DNA from: Streptomyces seoulensis
Lineage (GTDB): Bacteria; Actinomycetota; Actinomycetes; Streptomycetales; Streptomycetaceae
Assembly: GCA_013364255.1 (NCBI GenBank)
Contig: CP054936.1
Span: 3,564,853-3,628,852, forward strand
Length of the DNA: 64,000 nt
Direction of reading: 5' to 3'
The first letter of the stretch is position 1. Each line of letters starts with the position of its first letter. The position numbers were made by a program, and so were the translations under genes. The notes under the pieces are model-generated. The model was not told the origin of the DNA and ran no database searches. It saw only the letters and a program-made list of their open reading frames with translations. Positions 1-8,157 of this stretch are shown here, piece after piece.

Positions 1-231
1 GGGACACACCTCACTCCGCGGAGGCGGAGGGCGCCGAGGGGCCCGCGGAACGGCCCGTCACCTTGCGACAAGCCGCTCTCACCGGGCGGATGACCGGTCA
101 CACGACGGGGCATATGGCAGTGAGGTAACGAAGTCGTGCCGGTTGGCGTGGCCGTCTGGATTCGACCCGAGGTGTGCCGGTTAGACTCGCCCGGCTGTAC
201 GAAAGATCATGTTGACGGGGTGAGTTCTTCG

Positions 232-390
232 ATGAGCGACGCCAGTACGACCGAGCCGCTGACCGCCGGCGCCCAGCAGGACCCGGGCCACGGCAAGCAC
301 CGCGGACCGGTCTCCTCCCAGGAAGGCGAGACGGCCCCCAGCGGCCGTCACCGCAAGCCGGCCCAGGAGCGGACCGAAATGGCCGCCTGA
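232..390 (+). CDS. Small hydrophilic hypothetical protein (52 aa)
   Basis: The ATG at 232 gives a 52-residue, highly polar protein (MSDASTTEPL...) rich in Ser, Thr, Gln, His and Arg, with no signal peptide or membrane segment. It resembles the short disordered proteins often found in Streptomyces; I do not recognise a function. A weak Shine-Dalgarno-like GGGGTGAG lies upstream, and a possible -10 hexamer TAGACT is at 182-187. The same frame is open from 136, but the upstream extension has no clear ribosome site. The gene is followed at once by a very strong hairpin, which supports a real short transcription unit ending here. Confidence 0.55.
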   Translation: MSDASTTEPLTAGAQQDPGHGKHRGPVSSQEGETAPSGRHRKPAQERTEMAA

Positions 391-402
391 CGGCACTGCG
401 CA

Positions 403-448
403 CGCCGAACGGCCCCGCCCTCCACTCGGAGGGCGGGGCCGTTCGGCG
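403..448. terminator. Perfect 21-bp hairpin, bidirectional terminator
   Basis: Positions 403-423 pair perfectly with 428-448 around a 4-nt loop. The hairpin lies between the convergent small gene (ending at 390) and the MaoC gene (ending at 475), so it can serve both strands. Confidence 0.85.
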
Positions 449-474
449 TTCTGGTGCTGAGGGAGCGCGACCGT

Positions 475-1350
475 TCAGGAGTGCTCCACCACCGCCTCGG
501 CCAGCACCGGCGCGTCGTCGCGTTCCACGGCGCTCACCGCCACCCGCACCGCACCCCCACCTGCACCCCCATCCTCGCTCCGCCACATCCGCACGCGCAG
601 CGTCTCGCCCGGGTACACCACCGAGGCGAAGCGCGCGCCGTAGGACCGTACGCGGGTCACGTCGCCGTCGAGCAGCGTGTCCACGACCGCCTTGAGCGTG
701 ATGCCGTAGGTGCACAGGCCGTGCAGGACGGGGCGGTCGAAGCCGGCGGTCCGGGCGAAGGCGGGGTCGGCGTGCAGCGGATTGCGGTCGCCGGTGAGGC
801 GGTACAGCAGCGCCTGGTCCGCCCGGACCGGCCGCTCGACCGTGCGGGCCGGCGGGCCGGCGGGCGACGCGGGGCGCGCGGAGGGGCCGCGGTCGCCGCC
901 CCAGCCGCCCGCGCCGCGGACGAAGACCCGCGCCTCCTCGCTCCACAGCGGGCCGTCGGCGTCGGCGGCCTCGGTGCGCAGGACGAGCAGGGCCGCCCCG
1001 CCCTTGTCGTACACGGCGGTGACGCGGTCGGTCGCCGTCGCCGTGCCGCGTACCGGGAGCGGACGGTGCACGGTGAGCGTCTGGCCGCCGTGCAGCACGC
1101 GGGCGAGGTCGACGTCGACGCCGGGCGTCGACAGGACGCGGATCACACCCGGTTCGCCGCCGCCCGCGACGGTGGCGAAGCTCGGCAGCACGTGCAGGAC
1201 GTTCTCCAGGGTGTAGCGCAGTTCGCGGGGGTCGGTGGCGGGGACGCCCGCGCCGAGGGCGAGGTGGTAGAGCTGTACGTCCTCGGGCGCCCAGGAGATC
1301 TCGCGGGTGCGGGGTGCGGCCGCGCGGGCCGCGGCTTCGTCGATTCGCAT
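475..1350 (-). CDS. MaoC-like (hydratase 2) dehydratase, double hot-dog
   Basis: This 291-residue protein belongs to the MaoC/hydratase-2 family, whose members reversibly hydrate 2-enoyl-CoA thioesters in the cytoplasm. The C-terminal half carries the hydratase-2 signature YRLTGDRNPLHADP followed by FDRPVLHGLCTYG, containing the catalytic Asp and His. The N-terminal half looks like a degenerate first hot-dog domain, as in the two-domain enoyl-CoA hydratases of fatty acid and sterol side-chain degradation. The ATG at 1350 is preferred because AGGAG lies just upstream on the minus strand; the frame is open further, to 1542, without a ribosome site. It stands alone, divergent from the ABC transporter operon. 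The true acyl substrate cannot be told from sequence. Confidence 0.85.
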   Translation of the reverse strand: MRIDEAAARAAAPRTREISWAPEDVQLYHLALGAGVPATDPRELRYTLENVLHVLPSFATVAGGGEPGVIRVLSTPGVDVDLARVLHGGQTLTVHRPLPVRGTATATDRVTAVYDKGGAALLVLRTEAADADGPLWSEEARVFVRGAGGWGGDRGPSARPASPAGPPARTVERPVRADQALLYRLTGDRNPLHADPAFARTAGFDRPVLHGLCTYGITLKAVVDTLLDGDVTRVRSYGARFASVVYPGETLRVRMWRSEDGGAGGGAVRVAVSAVERDDAPVLAEAVVEHS

Positions 1351-1450
1351 GCCTCTCCTGAGGTATCCCGGCCGGCCGGGACATTTGTCCCGGCCGAGTC
1401 CGTACAACAGCATCTGTCCGCGTCCGGCGCGTCTCCGTAGCGTCGTAGAC

Positions 1451-2524
1451 ATGACAGCAGACAGCGTCGCAGGCATGGCGGCGGACGGGGTGGCCGGCGG
1501 TGGACGGGCCGCGCGGGCGGTGTCCTTCACGAGGGCGGTCAAGAGCTACGGCGCCGTACGCGCCGTGGCCGGGATGAATCTGGAGATAGGGCGGGGCGAG
1601 ACGGTCGCGCTGCTAGGGCGCAACGGCGCCGGCAAGTCCACCGCGATCTCGCTGCTGCTCGGGCTGGCCGAGCCCGACGCGGGCACGGTGGAGCTGTTCG
1701 GCGGGCCGCCCGAGCGGGCGGTGCGCGCCGGTCTGGTCGGGGCGATGCTCCAGGAGGCGCGGGCGGTGACCCGGGTGACGGTGCGCGAGCTGGTCGCCTT
1801 CGTGGCCGGCCGCTACCCGGACCCGTTGCCGCTCGGCGAGGTGCTGGAGCTGGCCGGGATCGGCGAGCTGGCCGGGCGGCGGGTGGACCGGCTCTCCGGC
1901 GGCCAGACGCAGCGGGTGCGGTTCGCGGTGGCGCTCGCCGGCAATCCGTCGCTGCTGGTGCTGGACGAGCCGACGGCGGCGCTGGACGTGGAGGCGCGCC
2001 GCGCGTTCTGGGAGTCGATGCGGGCGTACGCGCGCGGTGGCCGCACGGTGCTGTTCTCCACGCACTACCTGGAGGAGGCCGACGTCCACGCCGACCGGAT
2101 CGTCGTCCTGGACCGGGGCCGGATCGTCGCGGACGGCACGGGCGAGCGGCTGCGGCACTCGGCGGGCGGCGCCCTGGTCGCCTTCGACCTGGCCGGGCGC
2201 GGCACCGCGGGGCTGGAACTGCTGCCGGGCGTGCGCTCGGTGGAGGTGCGCGGCGACCGGGCGCGGCTGCGCACCGACGACTCGGACGCCACCGTCATCG
2301 CGCTGGCCGGACTCGGCGCGATACGCGGCCTGGAGGTGGCTCCGGCCTCCCTGGACGACGCCTTCCTGGCCCTGACCACCGGCCCGACGGCACACGCCAC
2401 CGACCCGACGGCACACGCCACCGGCCCGACGGCACAGACCACCGACCCGACGGCAGACCCCGCCGACCCGACGGCACCCGCCACCGACCCGGCAGCACAG
2501 GCACGTGAAGGAGAGACGGTCTGA
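1451..2524 (+). CDS. ABC transporter ATP-binding protein with repeat tail
   Basis: This 357-residue cytoplasmic ATPase of an ABC-2 type exporter has Walker A (LLGRNGAGKST), signature LSGGQTQRVRFA, Walker B (LLVLDEPTAALD) and the H-loop region STHYLEE. Its stop codon overlaps the permease start by one base, so the two are translationally coupled. The C-terminus (residues about 311-352) is six copies of a Pro/Ala/Thr-rich heptad encoded by a 21-bp tandem repeat, which is not part of the usual family length (about 300 aa). The ATG at 1451 has no strong ribosome site; a second in-frame ATG at 1475 is possible. Together with the downstream kinase/regulator pair it forms a typical export or resistance module responding to an envelope or peptide signal. 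Confidence 0.9.
   Translation: MTADSVAGMAADGVAGGGRAARAVSFTRAVKSYGAVRAVAGMNLEIGRGETVALLGRNGAGKSTAISLLLGLAEPDAGTVELFGGPPERAVRAGLVGAMLQEARAVTRVTVRELVAFVAGRYPDPLPLGEVLELAGIGELAGRRVDRLSGGQTQRVRFAVALAGNPSLLVLDEPTAALDVEARRAFWESMRAYARGGRTVLFSTHYLEEADVHADRIVVLDRGRIVADGTGERLRHSAGGALVAFDLAGRGTAGLELLPGVRSVEVRGDRARLRTDDSDATVIALAGLGAIRGLEVAPASLDDAFLALTTGPTAHATDPTAHATGPTAQTTDPTADPADPTAPATDPAAQAREGETV
2381..2506 (+). repeat. 21-bp tandem repeat x6 inside ABC ATPase gene
   Basis: Six consecutive 21-bp units (2381, 2402, 2423, 2444, 2465 and 2486) encode heptads of the form [G/D]PTAxxx. The first two differ by a single base; later copies are degenerate. The unit length keeps the reading frame, so copy number can vary without breaking the gene. 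Confidence 0.9.
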
Positions 2525-3240
2525 TGTGGGACTACCTGCGGCTGGAGGTGCGCCGCACCCTGCGGGACACCGGGTTCGTGATCGGCGGCATCGCGATGCC
2601 GGTGCTGATGTACCTGCTGTTCACGAACATCGGCGACGACGACGGTTCCTGGCGGACCGCGTCCATGGTCGGCATGGCCGCCTACGGGGCGGTCGGCTCC
2701 GCGCTCAACACCGGCGGCGGGGTCGCCGAGGACCGGTCGCTGGGCTGGCTGCGGCAGCTGCGGGCGACCCCGATGACCTCGCGCCAGGTGGTGATCGGCC
2801 GGGCGCTGACCGGTGCGGTGACCGTGCTGCCGGCGATCTGCGCGGTGCTGCTGGCGGGCGGTCTGGTCAACGGCGTACGGCTGGCGGCGTGGCAGTGGGC
2901 GGCGACGGCGCTGCTGCTGTGGCTCGCCTCGATCCCCTTCACCCTGCTCGGCCTGGGCAACGGCTACGGGCTGACCGCGCAGACCACGGGCGTGGTGAAC
3001 ATGGTGTGCAACCTGGGTCTTGCGGTGCTGGGCGGCCTGTGGTTCCCGGTCGCGCTCTTCCCGCACTGGCTGCGCGCGGTGTCGGCGTACACGCCCACCA
3101 ACCGGGTGTCCCAGCTCGGGGTGGCGGTCGCCGGGGGGCACGCGCCGACGGCGGGGGCGGTGGCGGTGCTGACGGTGTGGCTGCTGGCGTTCGGTTCGTA
3201 CGCTGTCCTGGCGTACCGCCGCAACGCCGGGAGCATCTGA
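2524..3240 (+). CDS. ABC-2 type permease
   Basis: This 238-residue polytopic membrane protein has about six hydrophobic segments and is the size expected for an ABC-2 permease. It is the membrane partner of the preceding ATPase, whose stop codon it overlaps. The start MWDYLRLEVRRTLRD gives the usual short cytoplasmic amphipathic lead before the first membrane helix. Members of this family export drugs, lipids or peptides; nothing in the sequence fixes the substrate here. The gene order ATPase-permease-kinase-regulator suggests that the kinase controls the transporter. Confidence 0.88.
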   Translation: MWDYLRLEVRRTLRDTGFVIGGIAMPVLMYLLFTNIGDDDGSWRTASMVGMAAYGAVGSALNTGGGVAEDRSLGWLRQLRATPMTSRQVVIGRALTGAVTVLPAICAVLLAGGLVNGVRLAAWQWAATALLLWLASIPFTLLGLGNGYGLTAQTTGVVNMVCNLGLAVLGGLWFPVALFPHWLRAVSAYTPTNRVSQLGVAVAGGHAPTAGAVAVLTVWLLAFGSYAVLAYRRNAGSI

Positions 3241-3264
3241 GCGCGGGCATTCGATCGGGGGACC

Positions 3265-4575
3265 ATGAAGGGCACGGACACGGACATGGCAGGCTGGCGA
3301 GGAGTGCGGTGCCGGATACGGCGGGTCCGGCTCGCCCGGGCGGCGTGGAAAGAGGACATGCGCCGTTTCAAGGCCGAGCAGAAGGCGGCCCGCAAGGACG
3401 GGCGGGCGCCGGAGCACCCCGGGCCGCCGCCCACCGGTTTCTCCCTGCTGCCCTGGCTGCTGATGGGGATGGGCTCCCTGTCCAACGTCCTCAAGGGCGA
3501 GACTCCGAACCCCTGGATCGGCGGCGCGGGCCTGCTCGTCTTCAACTCGCTGTACGTGTACGTCGTCTTCCGCGCCTTCGACAAGGAGCTGCGCGAGGCC
3601 CGCTCCACCCGGGCGGCGGTGGTGCTGATGGGCGTCCTCACCACCGCCCTCGCTCTCGGCTACGGCGGCAACTGGCTGCTGTTCTTCCCGCTGCTCGGGC
3701 TGGCGACCGGCGCGATCGTGCGCGGCCGCACCTGGCTGGGGCAGGCCGGACTGGGGCTCACCGCGCTCGCCGGTGCGGTGTCGGCGTACCGCGAGGGCTG
3801 GAACGGCATCAACATCGCCTACGCCACCTTCCTGTCCACCATGGTGACCGCCGCGATCCTGGGCCTGAGCGAAGCCGTGCGGGAGCTGCGCGCCGCCCGT
3901 GAGGAGCTGGCCCGGCGGGCGGTGGAGGAGGAGCGCATGCGCTTCTCCCGCGACCTGCACGACCTGCTCGGGCACACGCTGTCGGTGATCGTGGTCAAGT
4001 CGGAGGCGGCGCGGCGGCTGGCGGCGCGGGACATGGACGCGGCGCTCGGGCAGATCACCGACATCGAGTCGGTGGGCCGGCAGGCGCTCACCGAGATCCG
4101 CGAGGCGGTCACCGGCTACCGCGAGGGCAGCCTGAGCACGGAGCTGGACCGGGCCCGCTCGGCGCTGACCGCCGCCGGCATCGAGCCCGTGGTGCGCCGC
4201 TCGGGGCCGCCGCTGACCCCGCAGACCGAGGCGCTGCTCGGCTGGGTGGTGCGCGAGGCGGTGACCAACGCGGTGCGGCACAGCGGCGCGGCCCGCTGCG
4301 AGATCACCGTGGCGGGTGCGGCCGAGCGGGTCCGGCTGACCGTGTCCGACGACGGTCGCGGCGCGGCGGCCCGGCCGCCGGCACCGGGCGTCGGCGGCAC
4401 CGGTCTGAAGGGCCTGACCGAGCGCCTCGCCACGGCGGGCGGCTCGCTGACCGCCGCTCCCGCCCCCCGCGGCGGCTTCACGGTCACCGCCGAGCTCCCC
4501 AGGGACCCGGAGGAGCTGACGGCGGCGGCACTGGCCGCGCCGGTGACGGCTGCCCCGGCGGCCGGCGAGCGGTGA
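3265..4575 (+). CDS. DesK/NarL-class sensor histidine kinase
   Basis: This 436-residue membrane-bound sensor kinase has a cluster of hydrophobic segments at about residues 50-190, then the HisKA_3 dimerisation helix with phospho-acceptor His232 in FSRDLHDLLGHTLS. The HATPase domain has an N-box REAVTNAVRHS near 330 and a G-box DDGRG near 365. It lacks an obvious extracellular sensing domain, as in DesK/LiaS-type intramembrane sensors. The start ATG at 3265 follows GGGGGACC. It probably phosphorylates the response regulator that follows 103 bp downstream, and the pair most likely controls the ABC exporter upstream. Confidence 0.92.
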   Translation: MKGTDTDMAGWRGVRCRIRRVRLARAAWKEDMRRFKAEQKAARKDGRAPEHPGPPPTGFSLLPWLLMGMGSLSNVLKGETPNPWIGGAGLLVFNSLYVYVVFRAFDKELREARSTRAAVVLMGVLTTALALGYGGNWLLFFPLLGLATGAIVRGRTWLGQAGLGLTALAGAVSAYREGWNGINIAYATFLSTMVTAAILGLSEAVRELRAAREELARRAVEEERMRFSRDLHDLLGHTLSVIVVKSEAARRLAARDMDAALGQITDIESVGRQALTEIREAVTGYREGSLSTELDRARSALTAAGIEPVVRRSGPPLTPQTEALLGWVVREAVTNAVRHSGAARCEITVAGAAERVRLTVSDDGRGAAARPPAPGVGGTGLKGLTERLATAGGSLTAAPAPRGGFTVTAELPRDPEELTAAALAAPVTAAPAAGER

Positions 4576-4678
4576 CCCGCCGCCGCGGGCGGGCGGCGCG
4601 GCCCCCGCACCGCCCGCCCGTCCCGCCCGTCCCGACCCGCGCCCCGTCAAGGCCCGTGACCCGCCCTACCCTTGGCCC

Positions 4679-5320
4679 GTGAACGAGATGCCACAGGAGG
4701 ACGGGCCCGCGCGCCGTACGCGCGTCCTCCTCGCCGAGGACCAGGGCATGATGCGGGGCGCGCTCGCGCTGCTGCTGGGCATGGAGGAGGACCTGGAGGT
4801 CGTCGCGCAGGTGTCGCGGGGCGACGCGATCGTGGACGCGGTGCTGGCGCACCGGCCCGACGTGGCGCTGCTGGACATCGAGCTGCCGGGGATGACCGGG
4901 CTGGACGCCGCCGCCGCGCTGCGCGGGCGGGCGCCCGGGTGCCGGGTGCTCATCCTGACCACCTTCGGCCGGCCCGGCTATCTGCGCCGGGCGATGGAGG
5001 CGGGCGCGGCCGGGTTCCTGGTCAAGGACGGCCCGGTGGAAGGGCTGGCCTCGGCGATCCGCCGGGTGCTGGCCGGTGAGACGGTGGTCGATCCGGCGCT
5101 CGCGGCGGCGGCCCTGAGCGCCGGCCCGAGCCCGCTCACCGCCCGGGAGTGCGATGTGCTGAGCGCCTCGGCCGACGGCGCGACGGTCGCCGACGTCGCC
5201 GCCCGGCTGCACCTGTCGGAGTCCACGGTCCGCAACTACCTGTCCGCCGCGATCGGCAAGACCGGCACCCGCAACCGCACCGAGGCGCTGCGCGAGGCCC
5301 GGCAGCGGGGCTGGCTGTGA
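4679..5320 (+). CDS. LuxR/NarL-family response regulator
   Basis: This 213-residue response regulator has a receiver domain (residues about 13-130) with phospho-acceptor Asp66 in LLDIELPG and acidic pocket E20/D21, and a C-terminal LuxR-type HTH at about 150-210 (LTARECDVL...VADVAARLHLSESTVRNYLS). It is the cognate regulator of the preceding kinase. The GTG at 4679 starts exactly 6 nt after a -10 hexamer TACCCT (4667-4672), which fits a leaderless transcript with its own promoter; the ATG at 4688 is an alternative. The gene ends convergently, 49 bp from the membrane protease-like gene. Confidence 0.92.
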   Translation: MNEMPQEDGPARRTRVLLAEDQGMMRGALALLLGMEEDLEVVAQVSRGDAIVDAVLAHRPDVALLDIELPGMTGLDAAAALRGRAPGCRVLILTTFGRPGYLRRAMEAGAAGFLVKDGPVEGLASAIRRVLAGETVVDPALAAAALSAGPSPLTARECDVLSASADGATVADVAARLHLSESTVRNYLSAAIGKTGTRNRTEALREARQRGWL

Positions 5321-5369
5321 CGCGCCGGGCCGCGCCGGACCGGGGCCCCTCGTGCGGATCAGGCCGGGC

Positions 5370-6407
5370 TCACACCTGACGTACCGCGAGCACCGCCGCC
5401 GGTTCGCCGCGTTCGCGGGCGTCCCGGCGGGCCAGTCCGGCCGAGGCGCCCGTGCCGGCGATCCGGCCGCCGTCGGCGACGGCGATCCAGGCGCCCTCGG
5501 GCAGGTCGCCGGGCGCGGTGAGGGCGAGCGCGGCGACCAGCGCCGGGTACGGGTCCTGGTCGCGTCCGCGCGGCGCCGACCGGGGGGCGCCGGCCCGCCA
5601 CTCGGCGGTGCTCCGCTCGCCGCCGGTACGCCGTGACCACACCAGGTGCTGTGCCACGATGAGCGGTCCCAGCGCGGTGAGCAGCGGGAAGCCCGCCGTC
5701 AGCGCGTCCAGCGCGAACAGGACGCTGACCGCGCTGGTGACGGCGACGCCGACGGCCGCCGCGAGCAGCGCCGCCGTCCGGCCGTACGCCTTCGCCGCGA
5801 CCAGCGGGAACAGGACGAGCAGCAGCAGGTCGCCCAGGCCGACGCCGACCGGGTGGGCGCCGCCGGTGAGGGCGAGCAGCGGGGCGAACGGCCGGCCGCG
5901 CACCTGGTCGAAGAAGTCGGCGGTGACGTGGGTGAGGGTGGTGGCGGCCAGGTCGTAGCAGGTCAGTACGGCGGCCAGGGCGGCGACCTGGGCCGAGCGC
6001 ATCCCGCTCTGGGTCCAGAGGTTGGCCACGCCCACCACCGCCACGGCCAGCAGCACGCCGGTCCCGCCGCGCACCGCGAGCGCCGCGCCGCCGAAGGACG
6101 CGCCCGCCGTCGCCCCGGTCGCCGCGAGCGCGAGGCACCAGGCCCAGCGGCCGCCGCACAGGGGTGCCAGGGTGAACTGGACGGCCGTGCAGAGCACCAG
6201 GCCGAACAGCGCGGCCACCCAGGCGCCGGGCAGGCGGGCGTACAGCAGCGGGGCCAGGACGACGCCCGTGCAGAGCACGGCGACGTCGGCCGGGGTGTAG
6301 ACGCCGACGGGCGGCCGGGGCATGTCGACCCGGGCGAGATAGCCGCCGGCCAGCGCCATGATCAGCGCCACGCAGCAGCTCAGCGCCACCAGCGCGATGC
6401 CGTTCAC
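5370..6407 (-). CDS. Presenilin/SPP-like GxGD membrane protein
   Basis: This 345-residue protein has about eight to nine hydrophobic segments in residues 1-255 and a soluble C-terminal tail. Two aspartates sit in membrane segments in the arrangement of GxGD intramembrane aspartyl proteases: Tyr151-Asp152 (LTCYDLAAT) and Gly190-Leu-Gly-Asp193 (GVGLGDLLLLVLF). About 48 residues later comes GFPLLTALGP (Pro241), which resembles the presenilin PAL motif. The tail (about 300-345, EGAWIAVADGGRIAGTG...) resembles a small DUF5678-type beta domain. By family it would cleave transmembrane or signal-peptide-like helices within the membrane. The start is GTG at 6407 after GGAGGGGAG. It is the last gene of a set with a PaaK-like ligase and a 22-residue peptide. 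Type IV prepilin peptidases also use GxGD, but their P-x4-D context is absent. Protease activity is inferred. Confidence 0.62.
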   Translation of the reverse strand: MNGIALVALSCCVALIMALAGGYLARVDMPRPPVGVYTPADVAVLCTGVVLAPLLYARLPGAWVAALFGLVLCTAVQFTLAPLCGGRWAWCLALAATGATAGASFGGAALAVRGGTGVLLAVAVVGVANLWTQSGMRSAQVAALAAVLTCYDLAATTLTHVTADFFDQVRGRPFAPLLALTGGAHPVGVGLGDLLLLVLFPLVAAKAYGRTAALLAAAVGVAVTSAVSVLFALDALTAGFPLLTALGPLIVAQHLVWSRRTGGERSTAEWRAGAPRSAPRGRDQDPYPALVAALALTAPGDLPEGAWIAVADGGRIAGTGASAGLARRDARERGEPAAVLAVRQV

Positions 6408-6458
6408 GACCGGCTCCCCTCCTCCAGCGCGACGCCGTTCACGACCCGCTCCCCTCCT
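6389..6458 (-). repeat. 35-bp tandem duplication at a gene junction
   Basis: Copies 6389-6423 and 6424-6458 are contiguous and differ at two positions. Each contains a GTGA start/stop overlap preceded by GGGAGC. The first copy on the minus strand overlaps the ligase stop (TGA 6441-6439). It opens a 12-codon mini-ORF from GTG 6442 that ends exactly over the real GTG start of the membrane protein at 6407. Confidence 0.85.
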
Positions 6459-7983
6459 GGTCGGCCGCCGGGCGCGCGGTCGCGGCCACGACGGGTCTGC
6501 GGGTGTCGGGGGCGGGGTCCGGCGGTGCGGCCGGTGGTGCGGGCGCCGTCTCGAAGCTGTGTTCGCGCAGGTCGGCGCGGAGGGGGGCGGTGGGCGGCAG
6601 GGCGGCGCGGTCGTCGTGCAGGACGAGTCCGGTCAGCGGCAGGCCGGCCGCGGCGATCCGGTCCTCAAGGCGGGCGCGCAGCGCGCGGGCGGGCAGCGCG
6701 GCGACGAGCAGGTGCAGCAGCGCGCCGCCGTCGGGCCGTTCGGTGAGCGCGTAGCGGGCCGGCAGCGGCACCTCGGGCTCGGCCTCGACGAGGTCGAGCA
6801 GGTCGCGGGTGGTGACGGCGGCGCTGAGCGGGCCGTTCCAGCGGCCCAGGATCTCGCTGGTGGCGGGCAGGTGGGCCAGCTCGCAGCCGGGCGCGGCGGC
6901 GGGCAGGCGGACCAGGTCGCCGGTGGCGTAGCGCAGCAGCAGCGTGCATTCGCGGTAGGGGACGTAGGGGGTGTGCACGACGACTCCGGTGCCGCCGGGC
7001 GGTGTCGGCTCCCAGGTGCGCGGGTCGAGCACCTCCAGGTGGCCGAACTCGGTGGTGTGGTGCAGGTGTCCCTGGTCGCACGGGGTGCCGCCGGAGGGCA
7101 GGGTCTCGGTCATCAGGTACGAGGTGGTCACTTGGGCCCCGAAGACCGCCTCGGCGCGTTCGCGCAGCGGGCGGGAGAGGACTTCGCCGCCCACGCCGAT
7201 GCTCGTCAGGCCGAAGTCGCCGGGCCGCCAGCCGTCGCGTTCGGCGCGGTGCACCAGGGCGGCGAGGTAGGAGGCGGCGGTGCTGAGGTGGGTGATCTGC
7301 GGCGCCTTGCCGGGCAGGCCGAGCGGCGCGGCGAGCCGGTCCAGGGCGAGCGCGGGTTCCAGGGTGCCGAACTGGACGAAGGAGGCGCCCACGCGGGTGG
7401 TCGACTCCTCGGCGTTGAGCAGCGGGAGCGTGGCCCGGGAGCAGCCGGCGTAGGCGAGGGTGTGGTGGGGGCGCATGCCCATGCCGAGGACGGCCGAGAT
7501 GGTGCTGAGGGCGAGGGTGGTGTCGAGTTCGGCGCGGGAGTACCAGACCGCGGTGGGGGTGCCGCTGGTGCCCGTGGTGAGGGCCATGAGGGCGGGCCGG
7601 GCGGTGGCGGAGACGAAGGCGCCGGGCAGGCCGCGCAGGGCCGTCTTCGGGGTGACGGGCACCTGGGCCCAGGTGCCGTCCTCGGGGTCGAGCGTGTCGG
7701 GGTCGAGGCCGAGGTCGCCGAAGAGGCGGCGGTAGTGGGCGGTGTGCCGGGCGGCGGCCCGCGCGGTGGCGCGCAGGCTGCGGCGGGTGACGGTGCGCCG
7801 CACCTCGGGGTCGATCCCGGCCGCCTGTCCGGGCAGCAGTGCCGAGTCGGCGCCGGGCGCGCCGAACTCCTCCAGCGTGGCGACCAGATCGCGGGCGATG
7901 CGTTCGAGGTCCTGGGGGCGGATGGGGCGGTTGAGCAGGATGGACATGCCGTAGCGCAGCTGACTCAGGGCGGTGCCGAACAA
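6439..7983 (-). CDS. PaaK/LuxE-like adenylate-forming enzyme
   Basis: This 514-residue cytoplasmic protein belongs to the phenylacetate-CoA ligase / coenzyme F390 synthetase / LuxE branch of the adenylate-forming superfamily. Visible motifs are the phosphate loop LTTGTSGTPTAVWY, the substrate/adenine motif SYLMTETLPSG, and YATGDLVRLP, the motif with the ribose-binding Asp. The extreme C-terminus (TAPLRADLREHSFE, then a Pro/Ala tail) lacks an evident catalytic lysine of the small domain, so acyl-AMP formation or transfer to a protein or peptide is as likely as CoA ligation. The TTG at 7983 is chosen because AGGAGAGG precedes it; the ATG at 7947 has no ribosome site. It lies between the peptide gene and the protease-like gene and may acylate or otherwise activate one of their products. 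That role is inference. Confidence 0.75.
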   Translation of the reverse strand: MFGTALSQLRYGMSILLNRPIRPQDLERIARDLVATLEEFGAPGADSALLPGQAAGIDPEVRRTVTRRSLRATARAAARHTAHYRRLFGDLGLDPDTLDPEDGTWAQVPVTPKTALRGLPGAFVSATARPALMALTTGTSGTPTAVWYSRAELDTTLALSTISAVLGMGMRPHHTLAYAGCSRATLPLLNAEESTTRVGASFVQFGTLEPALALDRLAAPLGLPGKAPQITHLSTAASYLAALVHRAERDGWRPGDFGLTSIGVGGEVLSRPLRERAEAVFGAQVTTSYLMTETLPSGGTPCDQGHLHHTTEFGHLEVLDPRTWEPTPPGGTGVVVHTPYVPYRECTLLLRYATGDLVRLPAAAPGCELAHLPATSEILGRWNGPLSAAVTTRDLLDLVEAEPEVPLPARYALTERPDGGALLHLLVAALPARALRARLEDRIAAAGLPLTGLVLHDDRAALPPTAPLRADLREHSFETAPAPPAAPPDPAPDTRRPVVAATARPAADQEGSGS

Positions 7984-8108
7984 AGGGGGGCCCTCTCCTG
8001 GTGCCGGGACGGAAGGCCGCCGTCCGGGATCTTCGGGACGGGCCTTCGCTCGTCTGCCCGTGACGGCGGTGGGGTCCTCGCCCGCCGGCCCGTACGGGCG
8101 CCGTCGGT

Positions 8109-8147
8109 CCGTCGCGGGCGGCCGTCGTGGCCGGCCGCCCGCGACGG
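8109..8147 (-). terminator. 15-bp hairpin after the peptide gene (attenuator)
   Basis: Arms 8109-8123 and 8133-8147 are perfectly complementary, with a 9-nt loop. The hairpin starts 11 bp after the peptide stop codon and lies 126 bp before the ligase start. It could act as a leaky terminator or mRNA stabiliser giving more peptide message than ligase message, as in many precursor-peptide operons. Confidence 0.65.
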
Positions 8148-8157
8148 GGCCGCCGGA

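Noticed and set aside
2065..4650. 861-residue minus-strand open frame opposite the ABC/kinase genes
   Set aside because: It is an antisense shadow caused by high GC; the plus-strand genes have clear domains.
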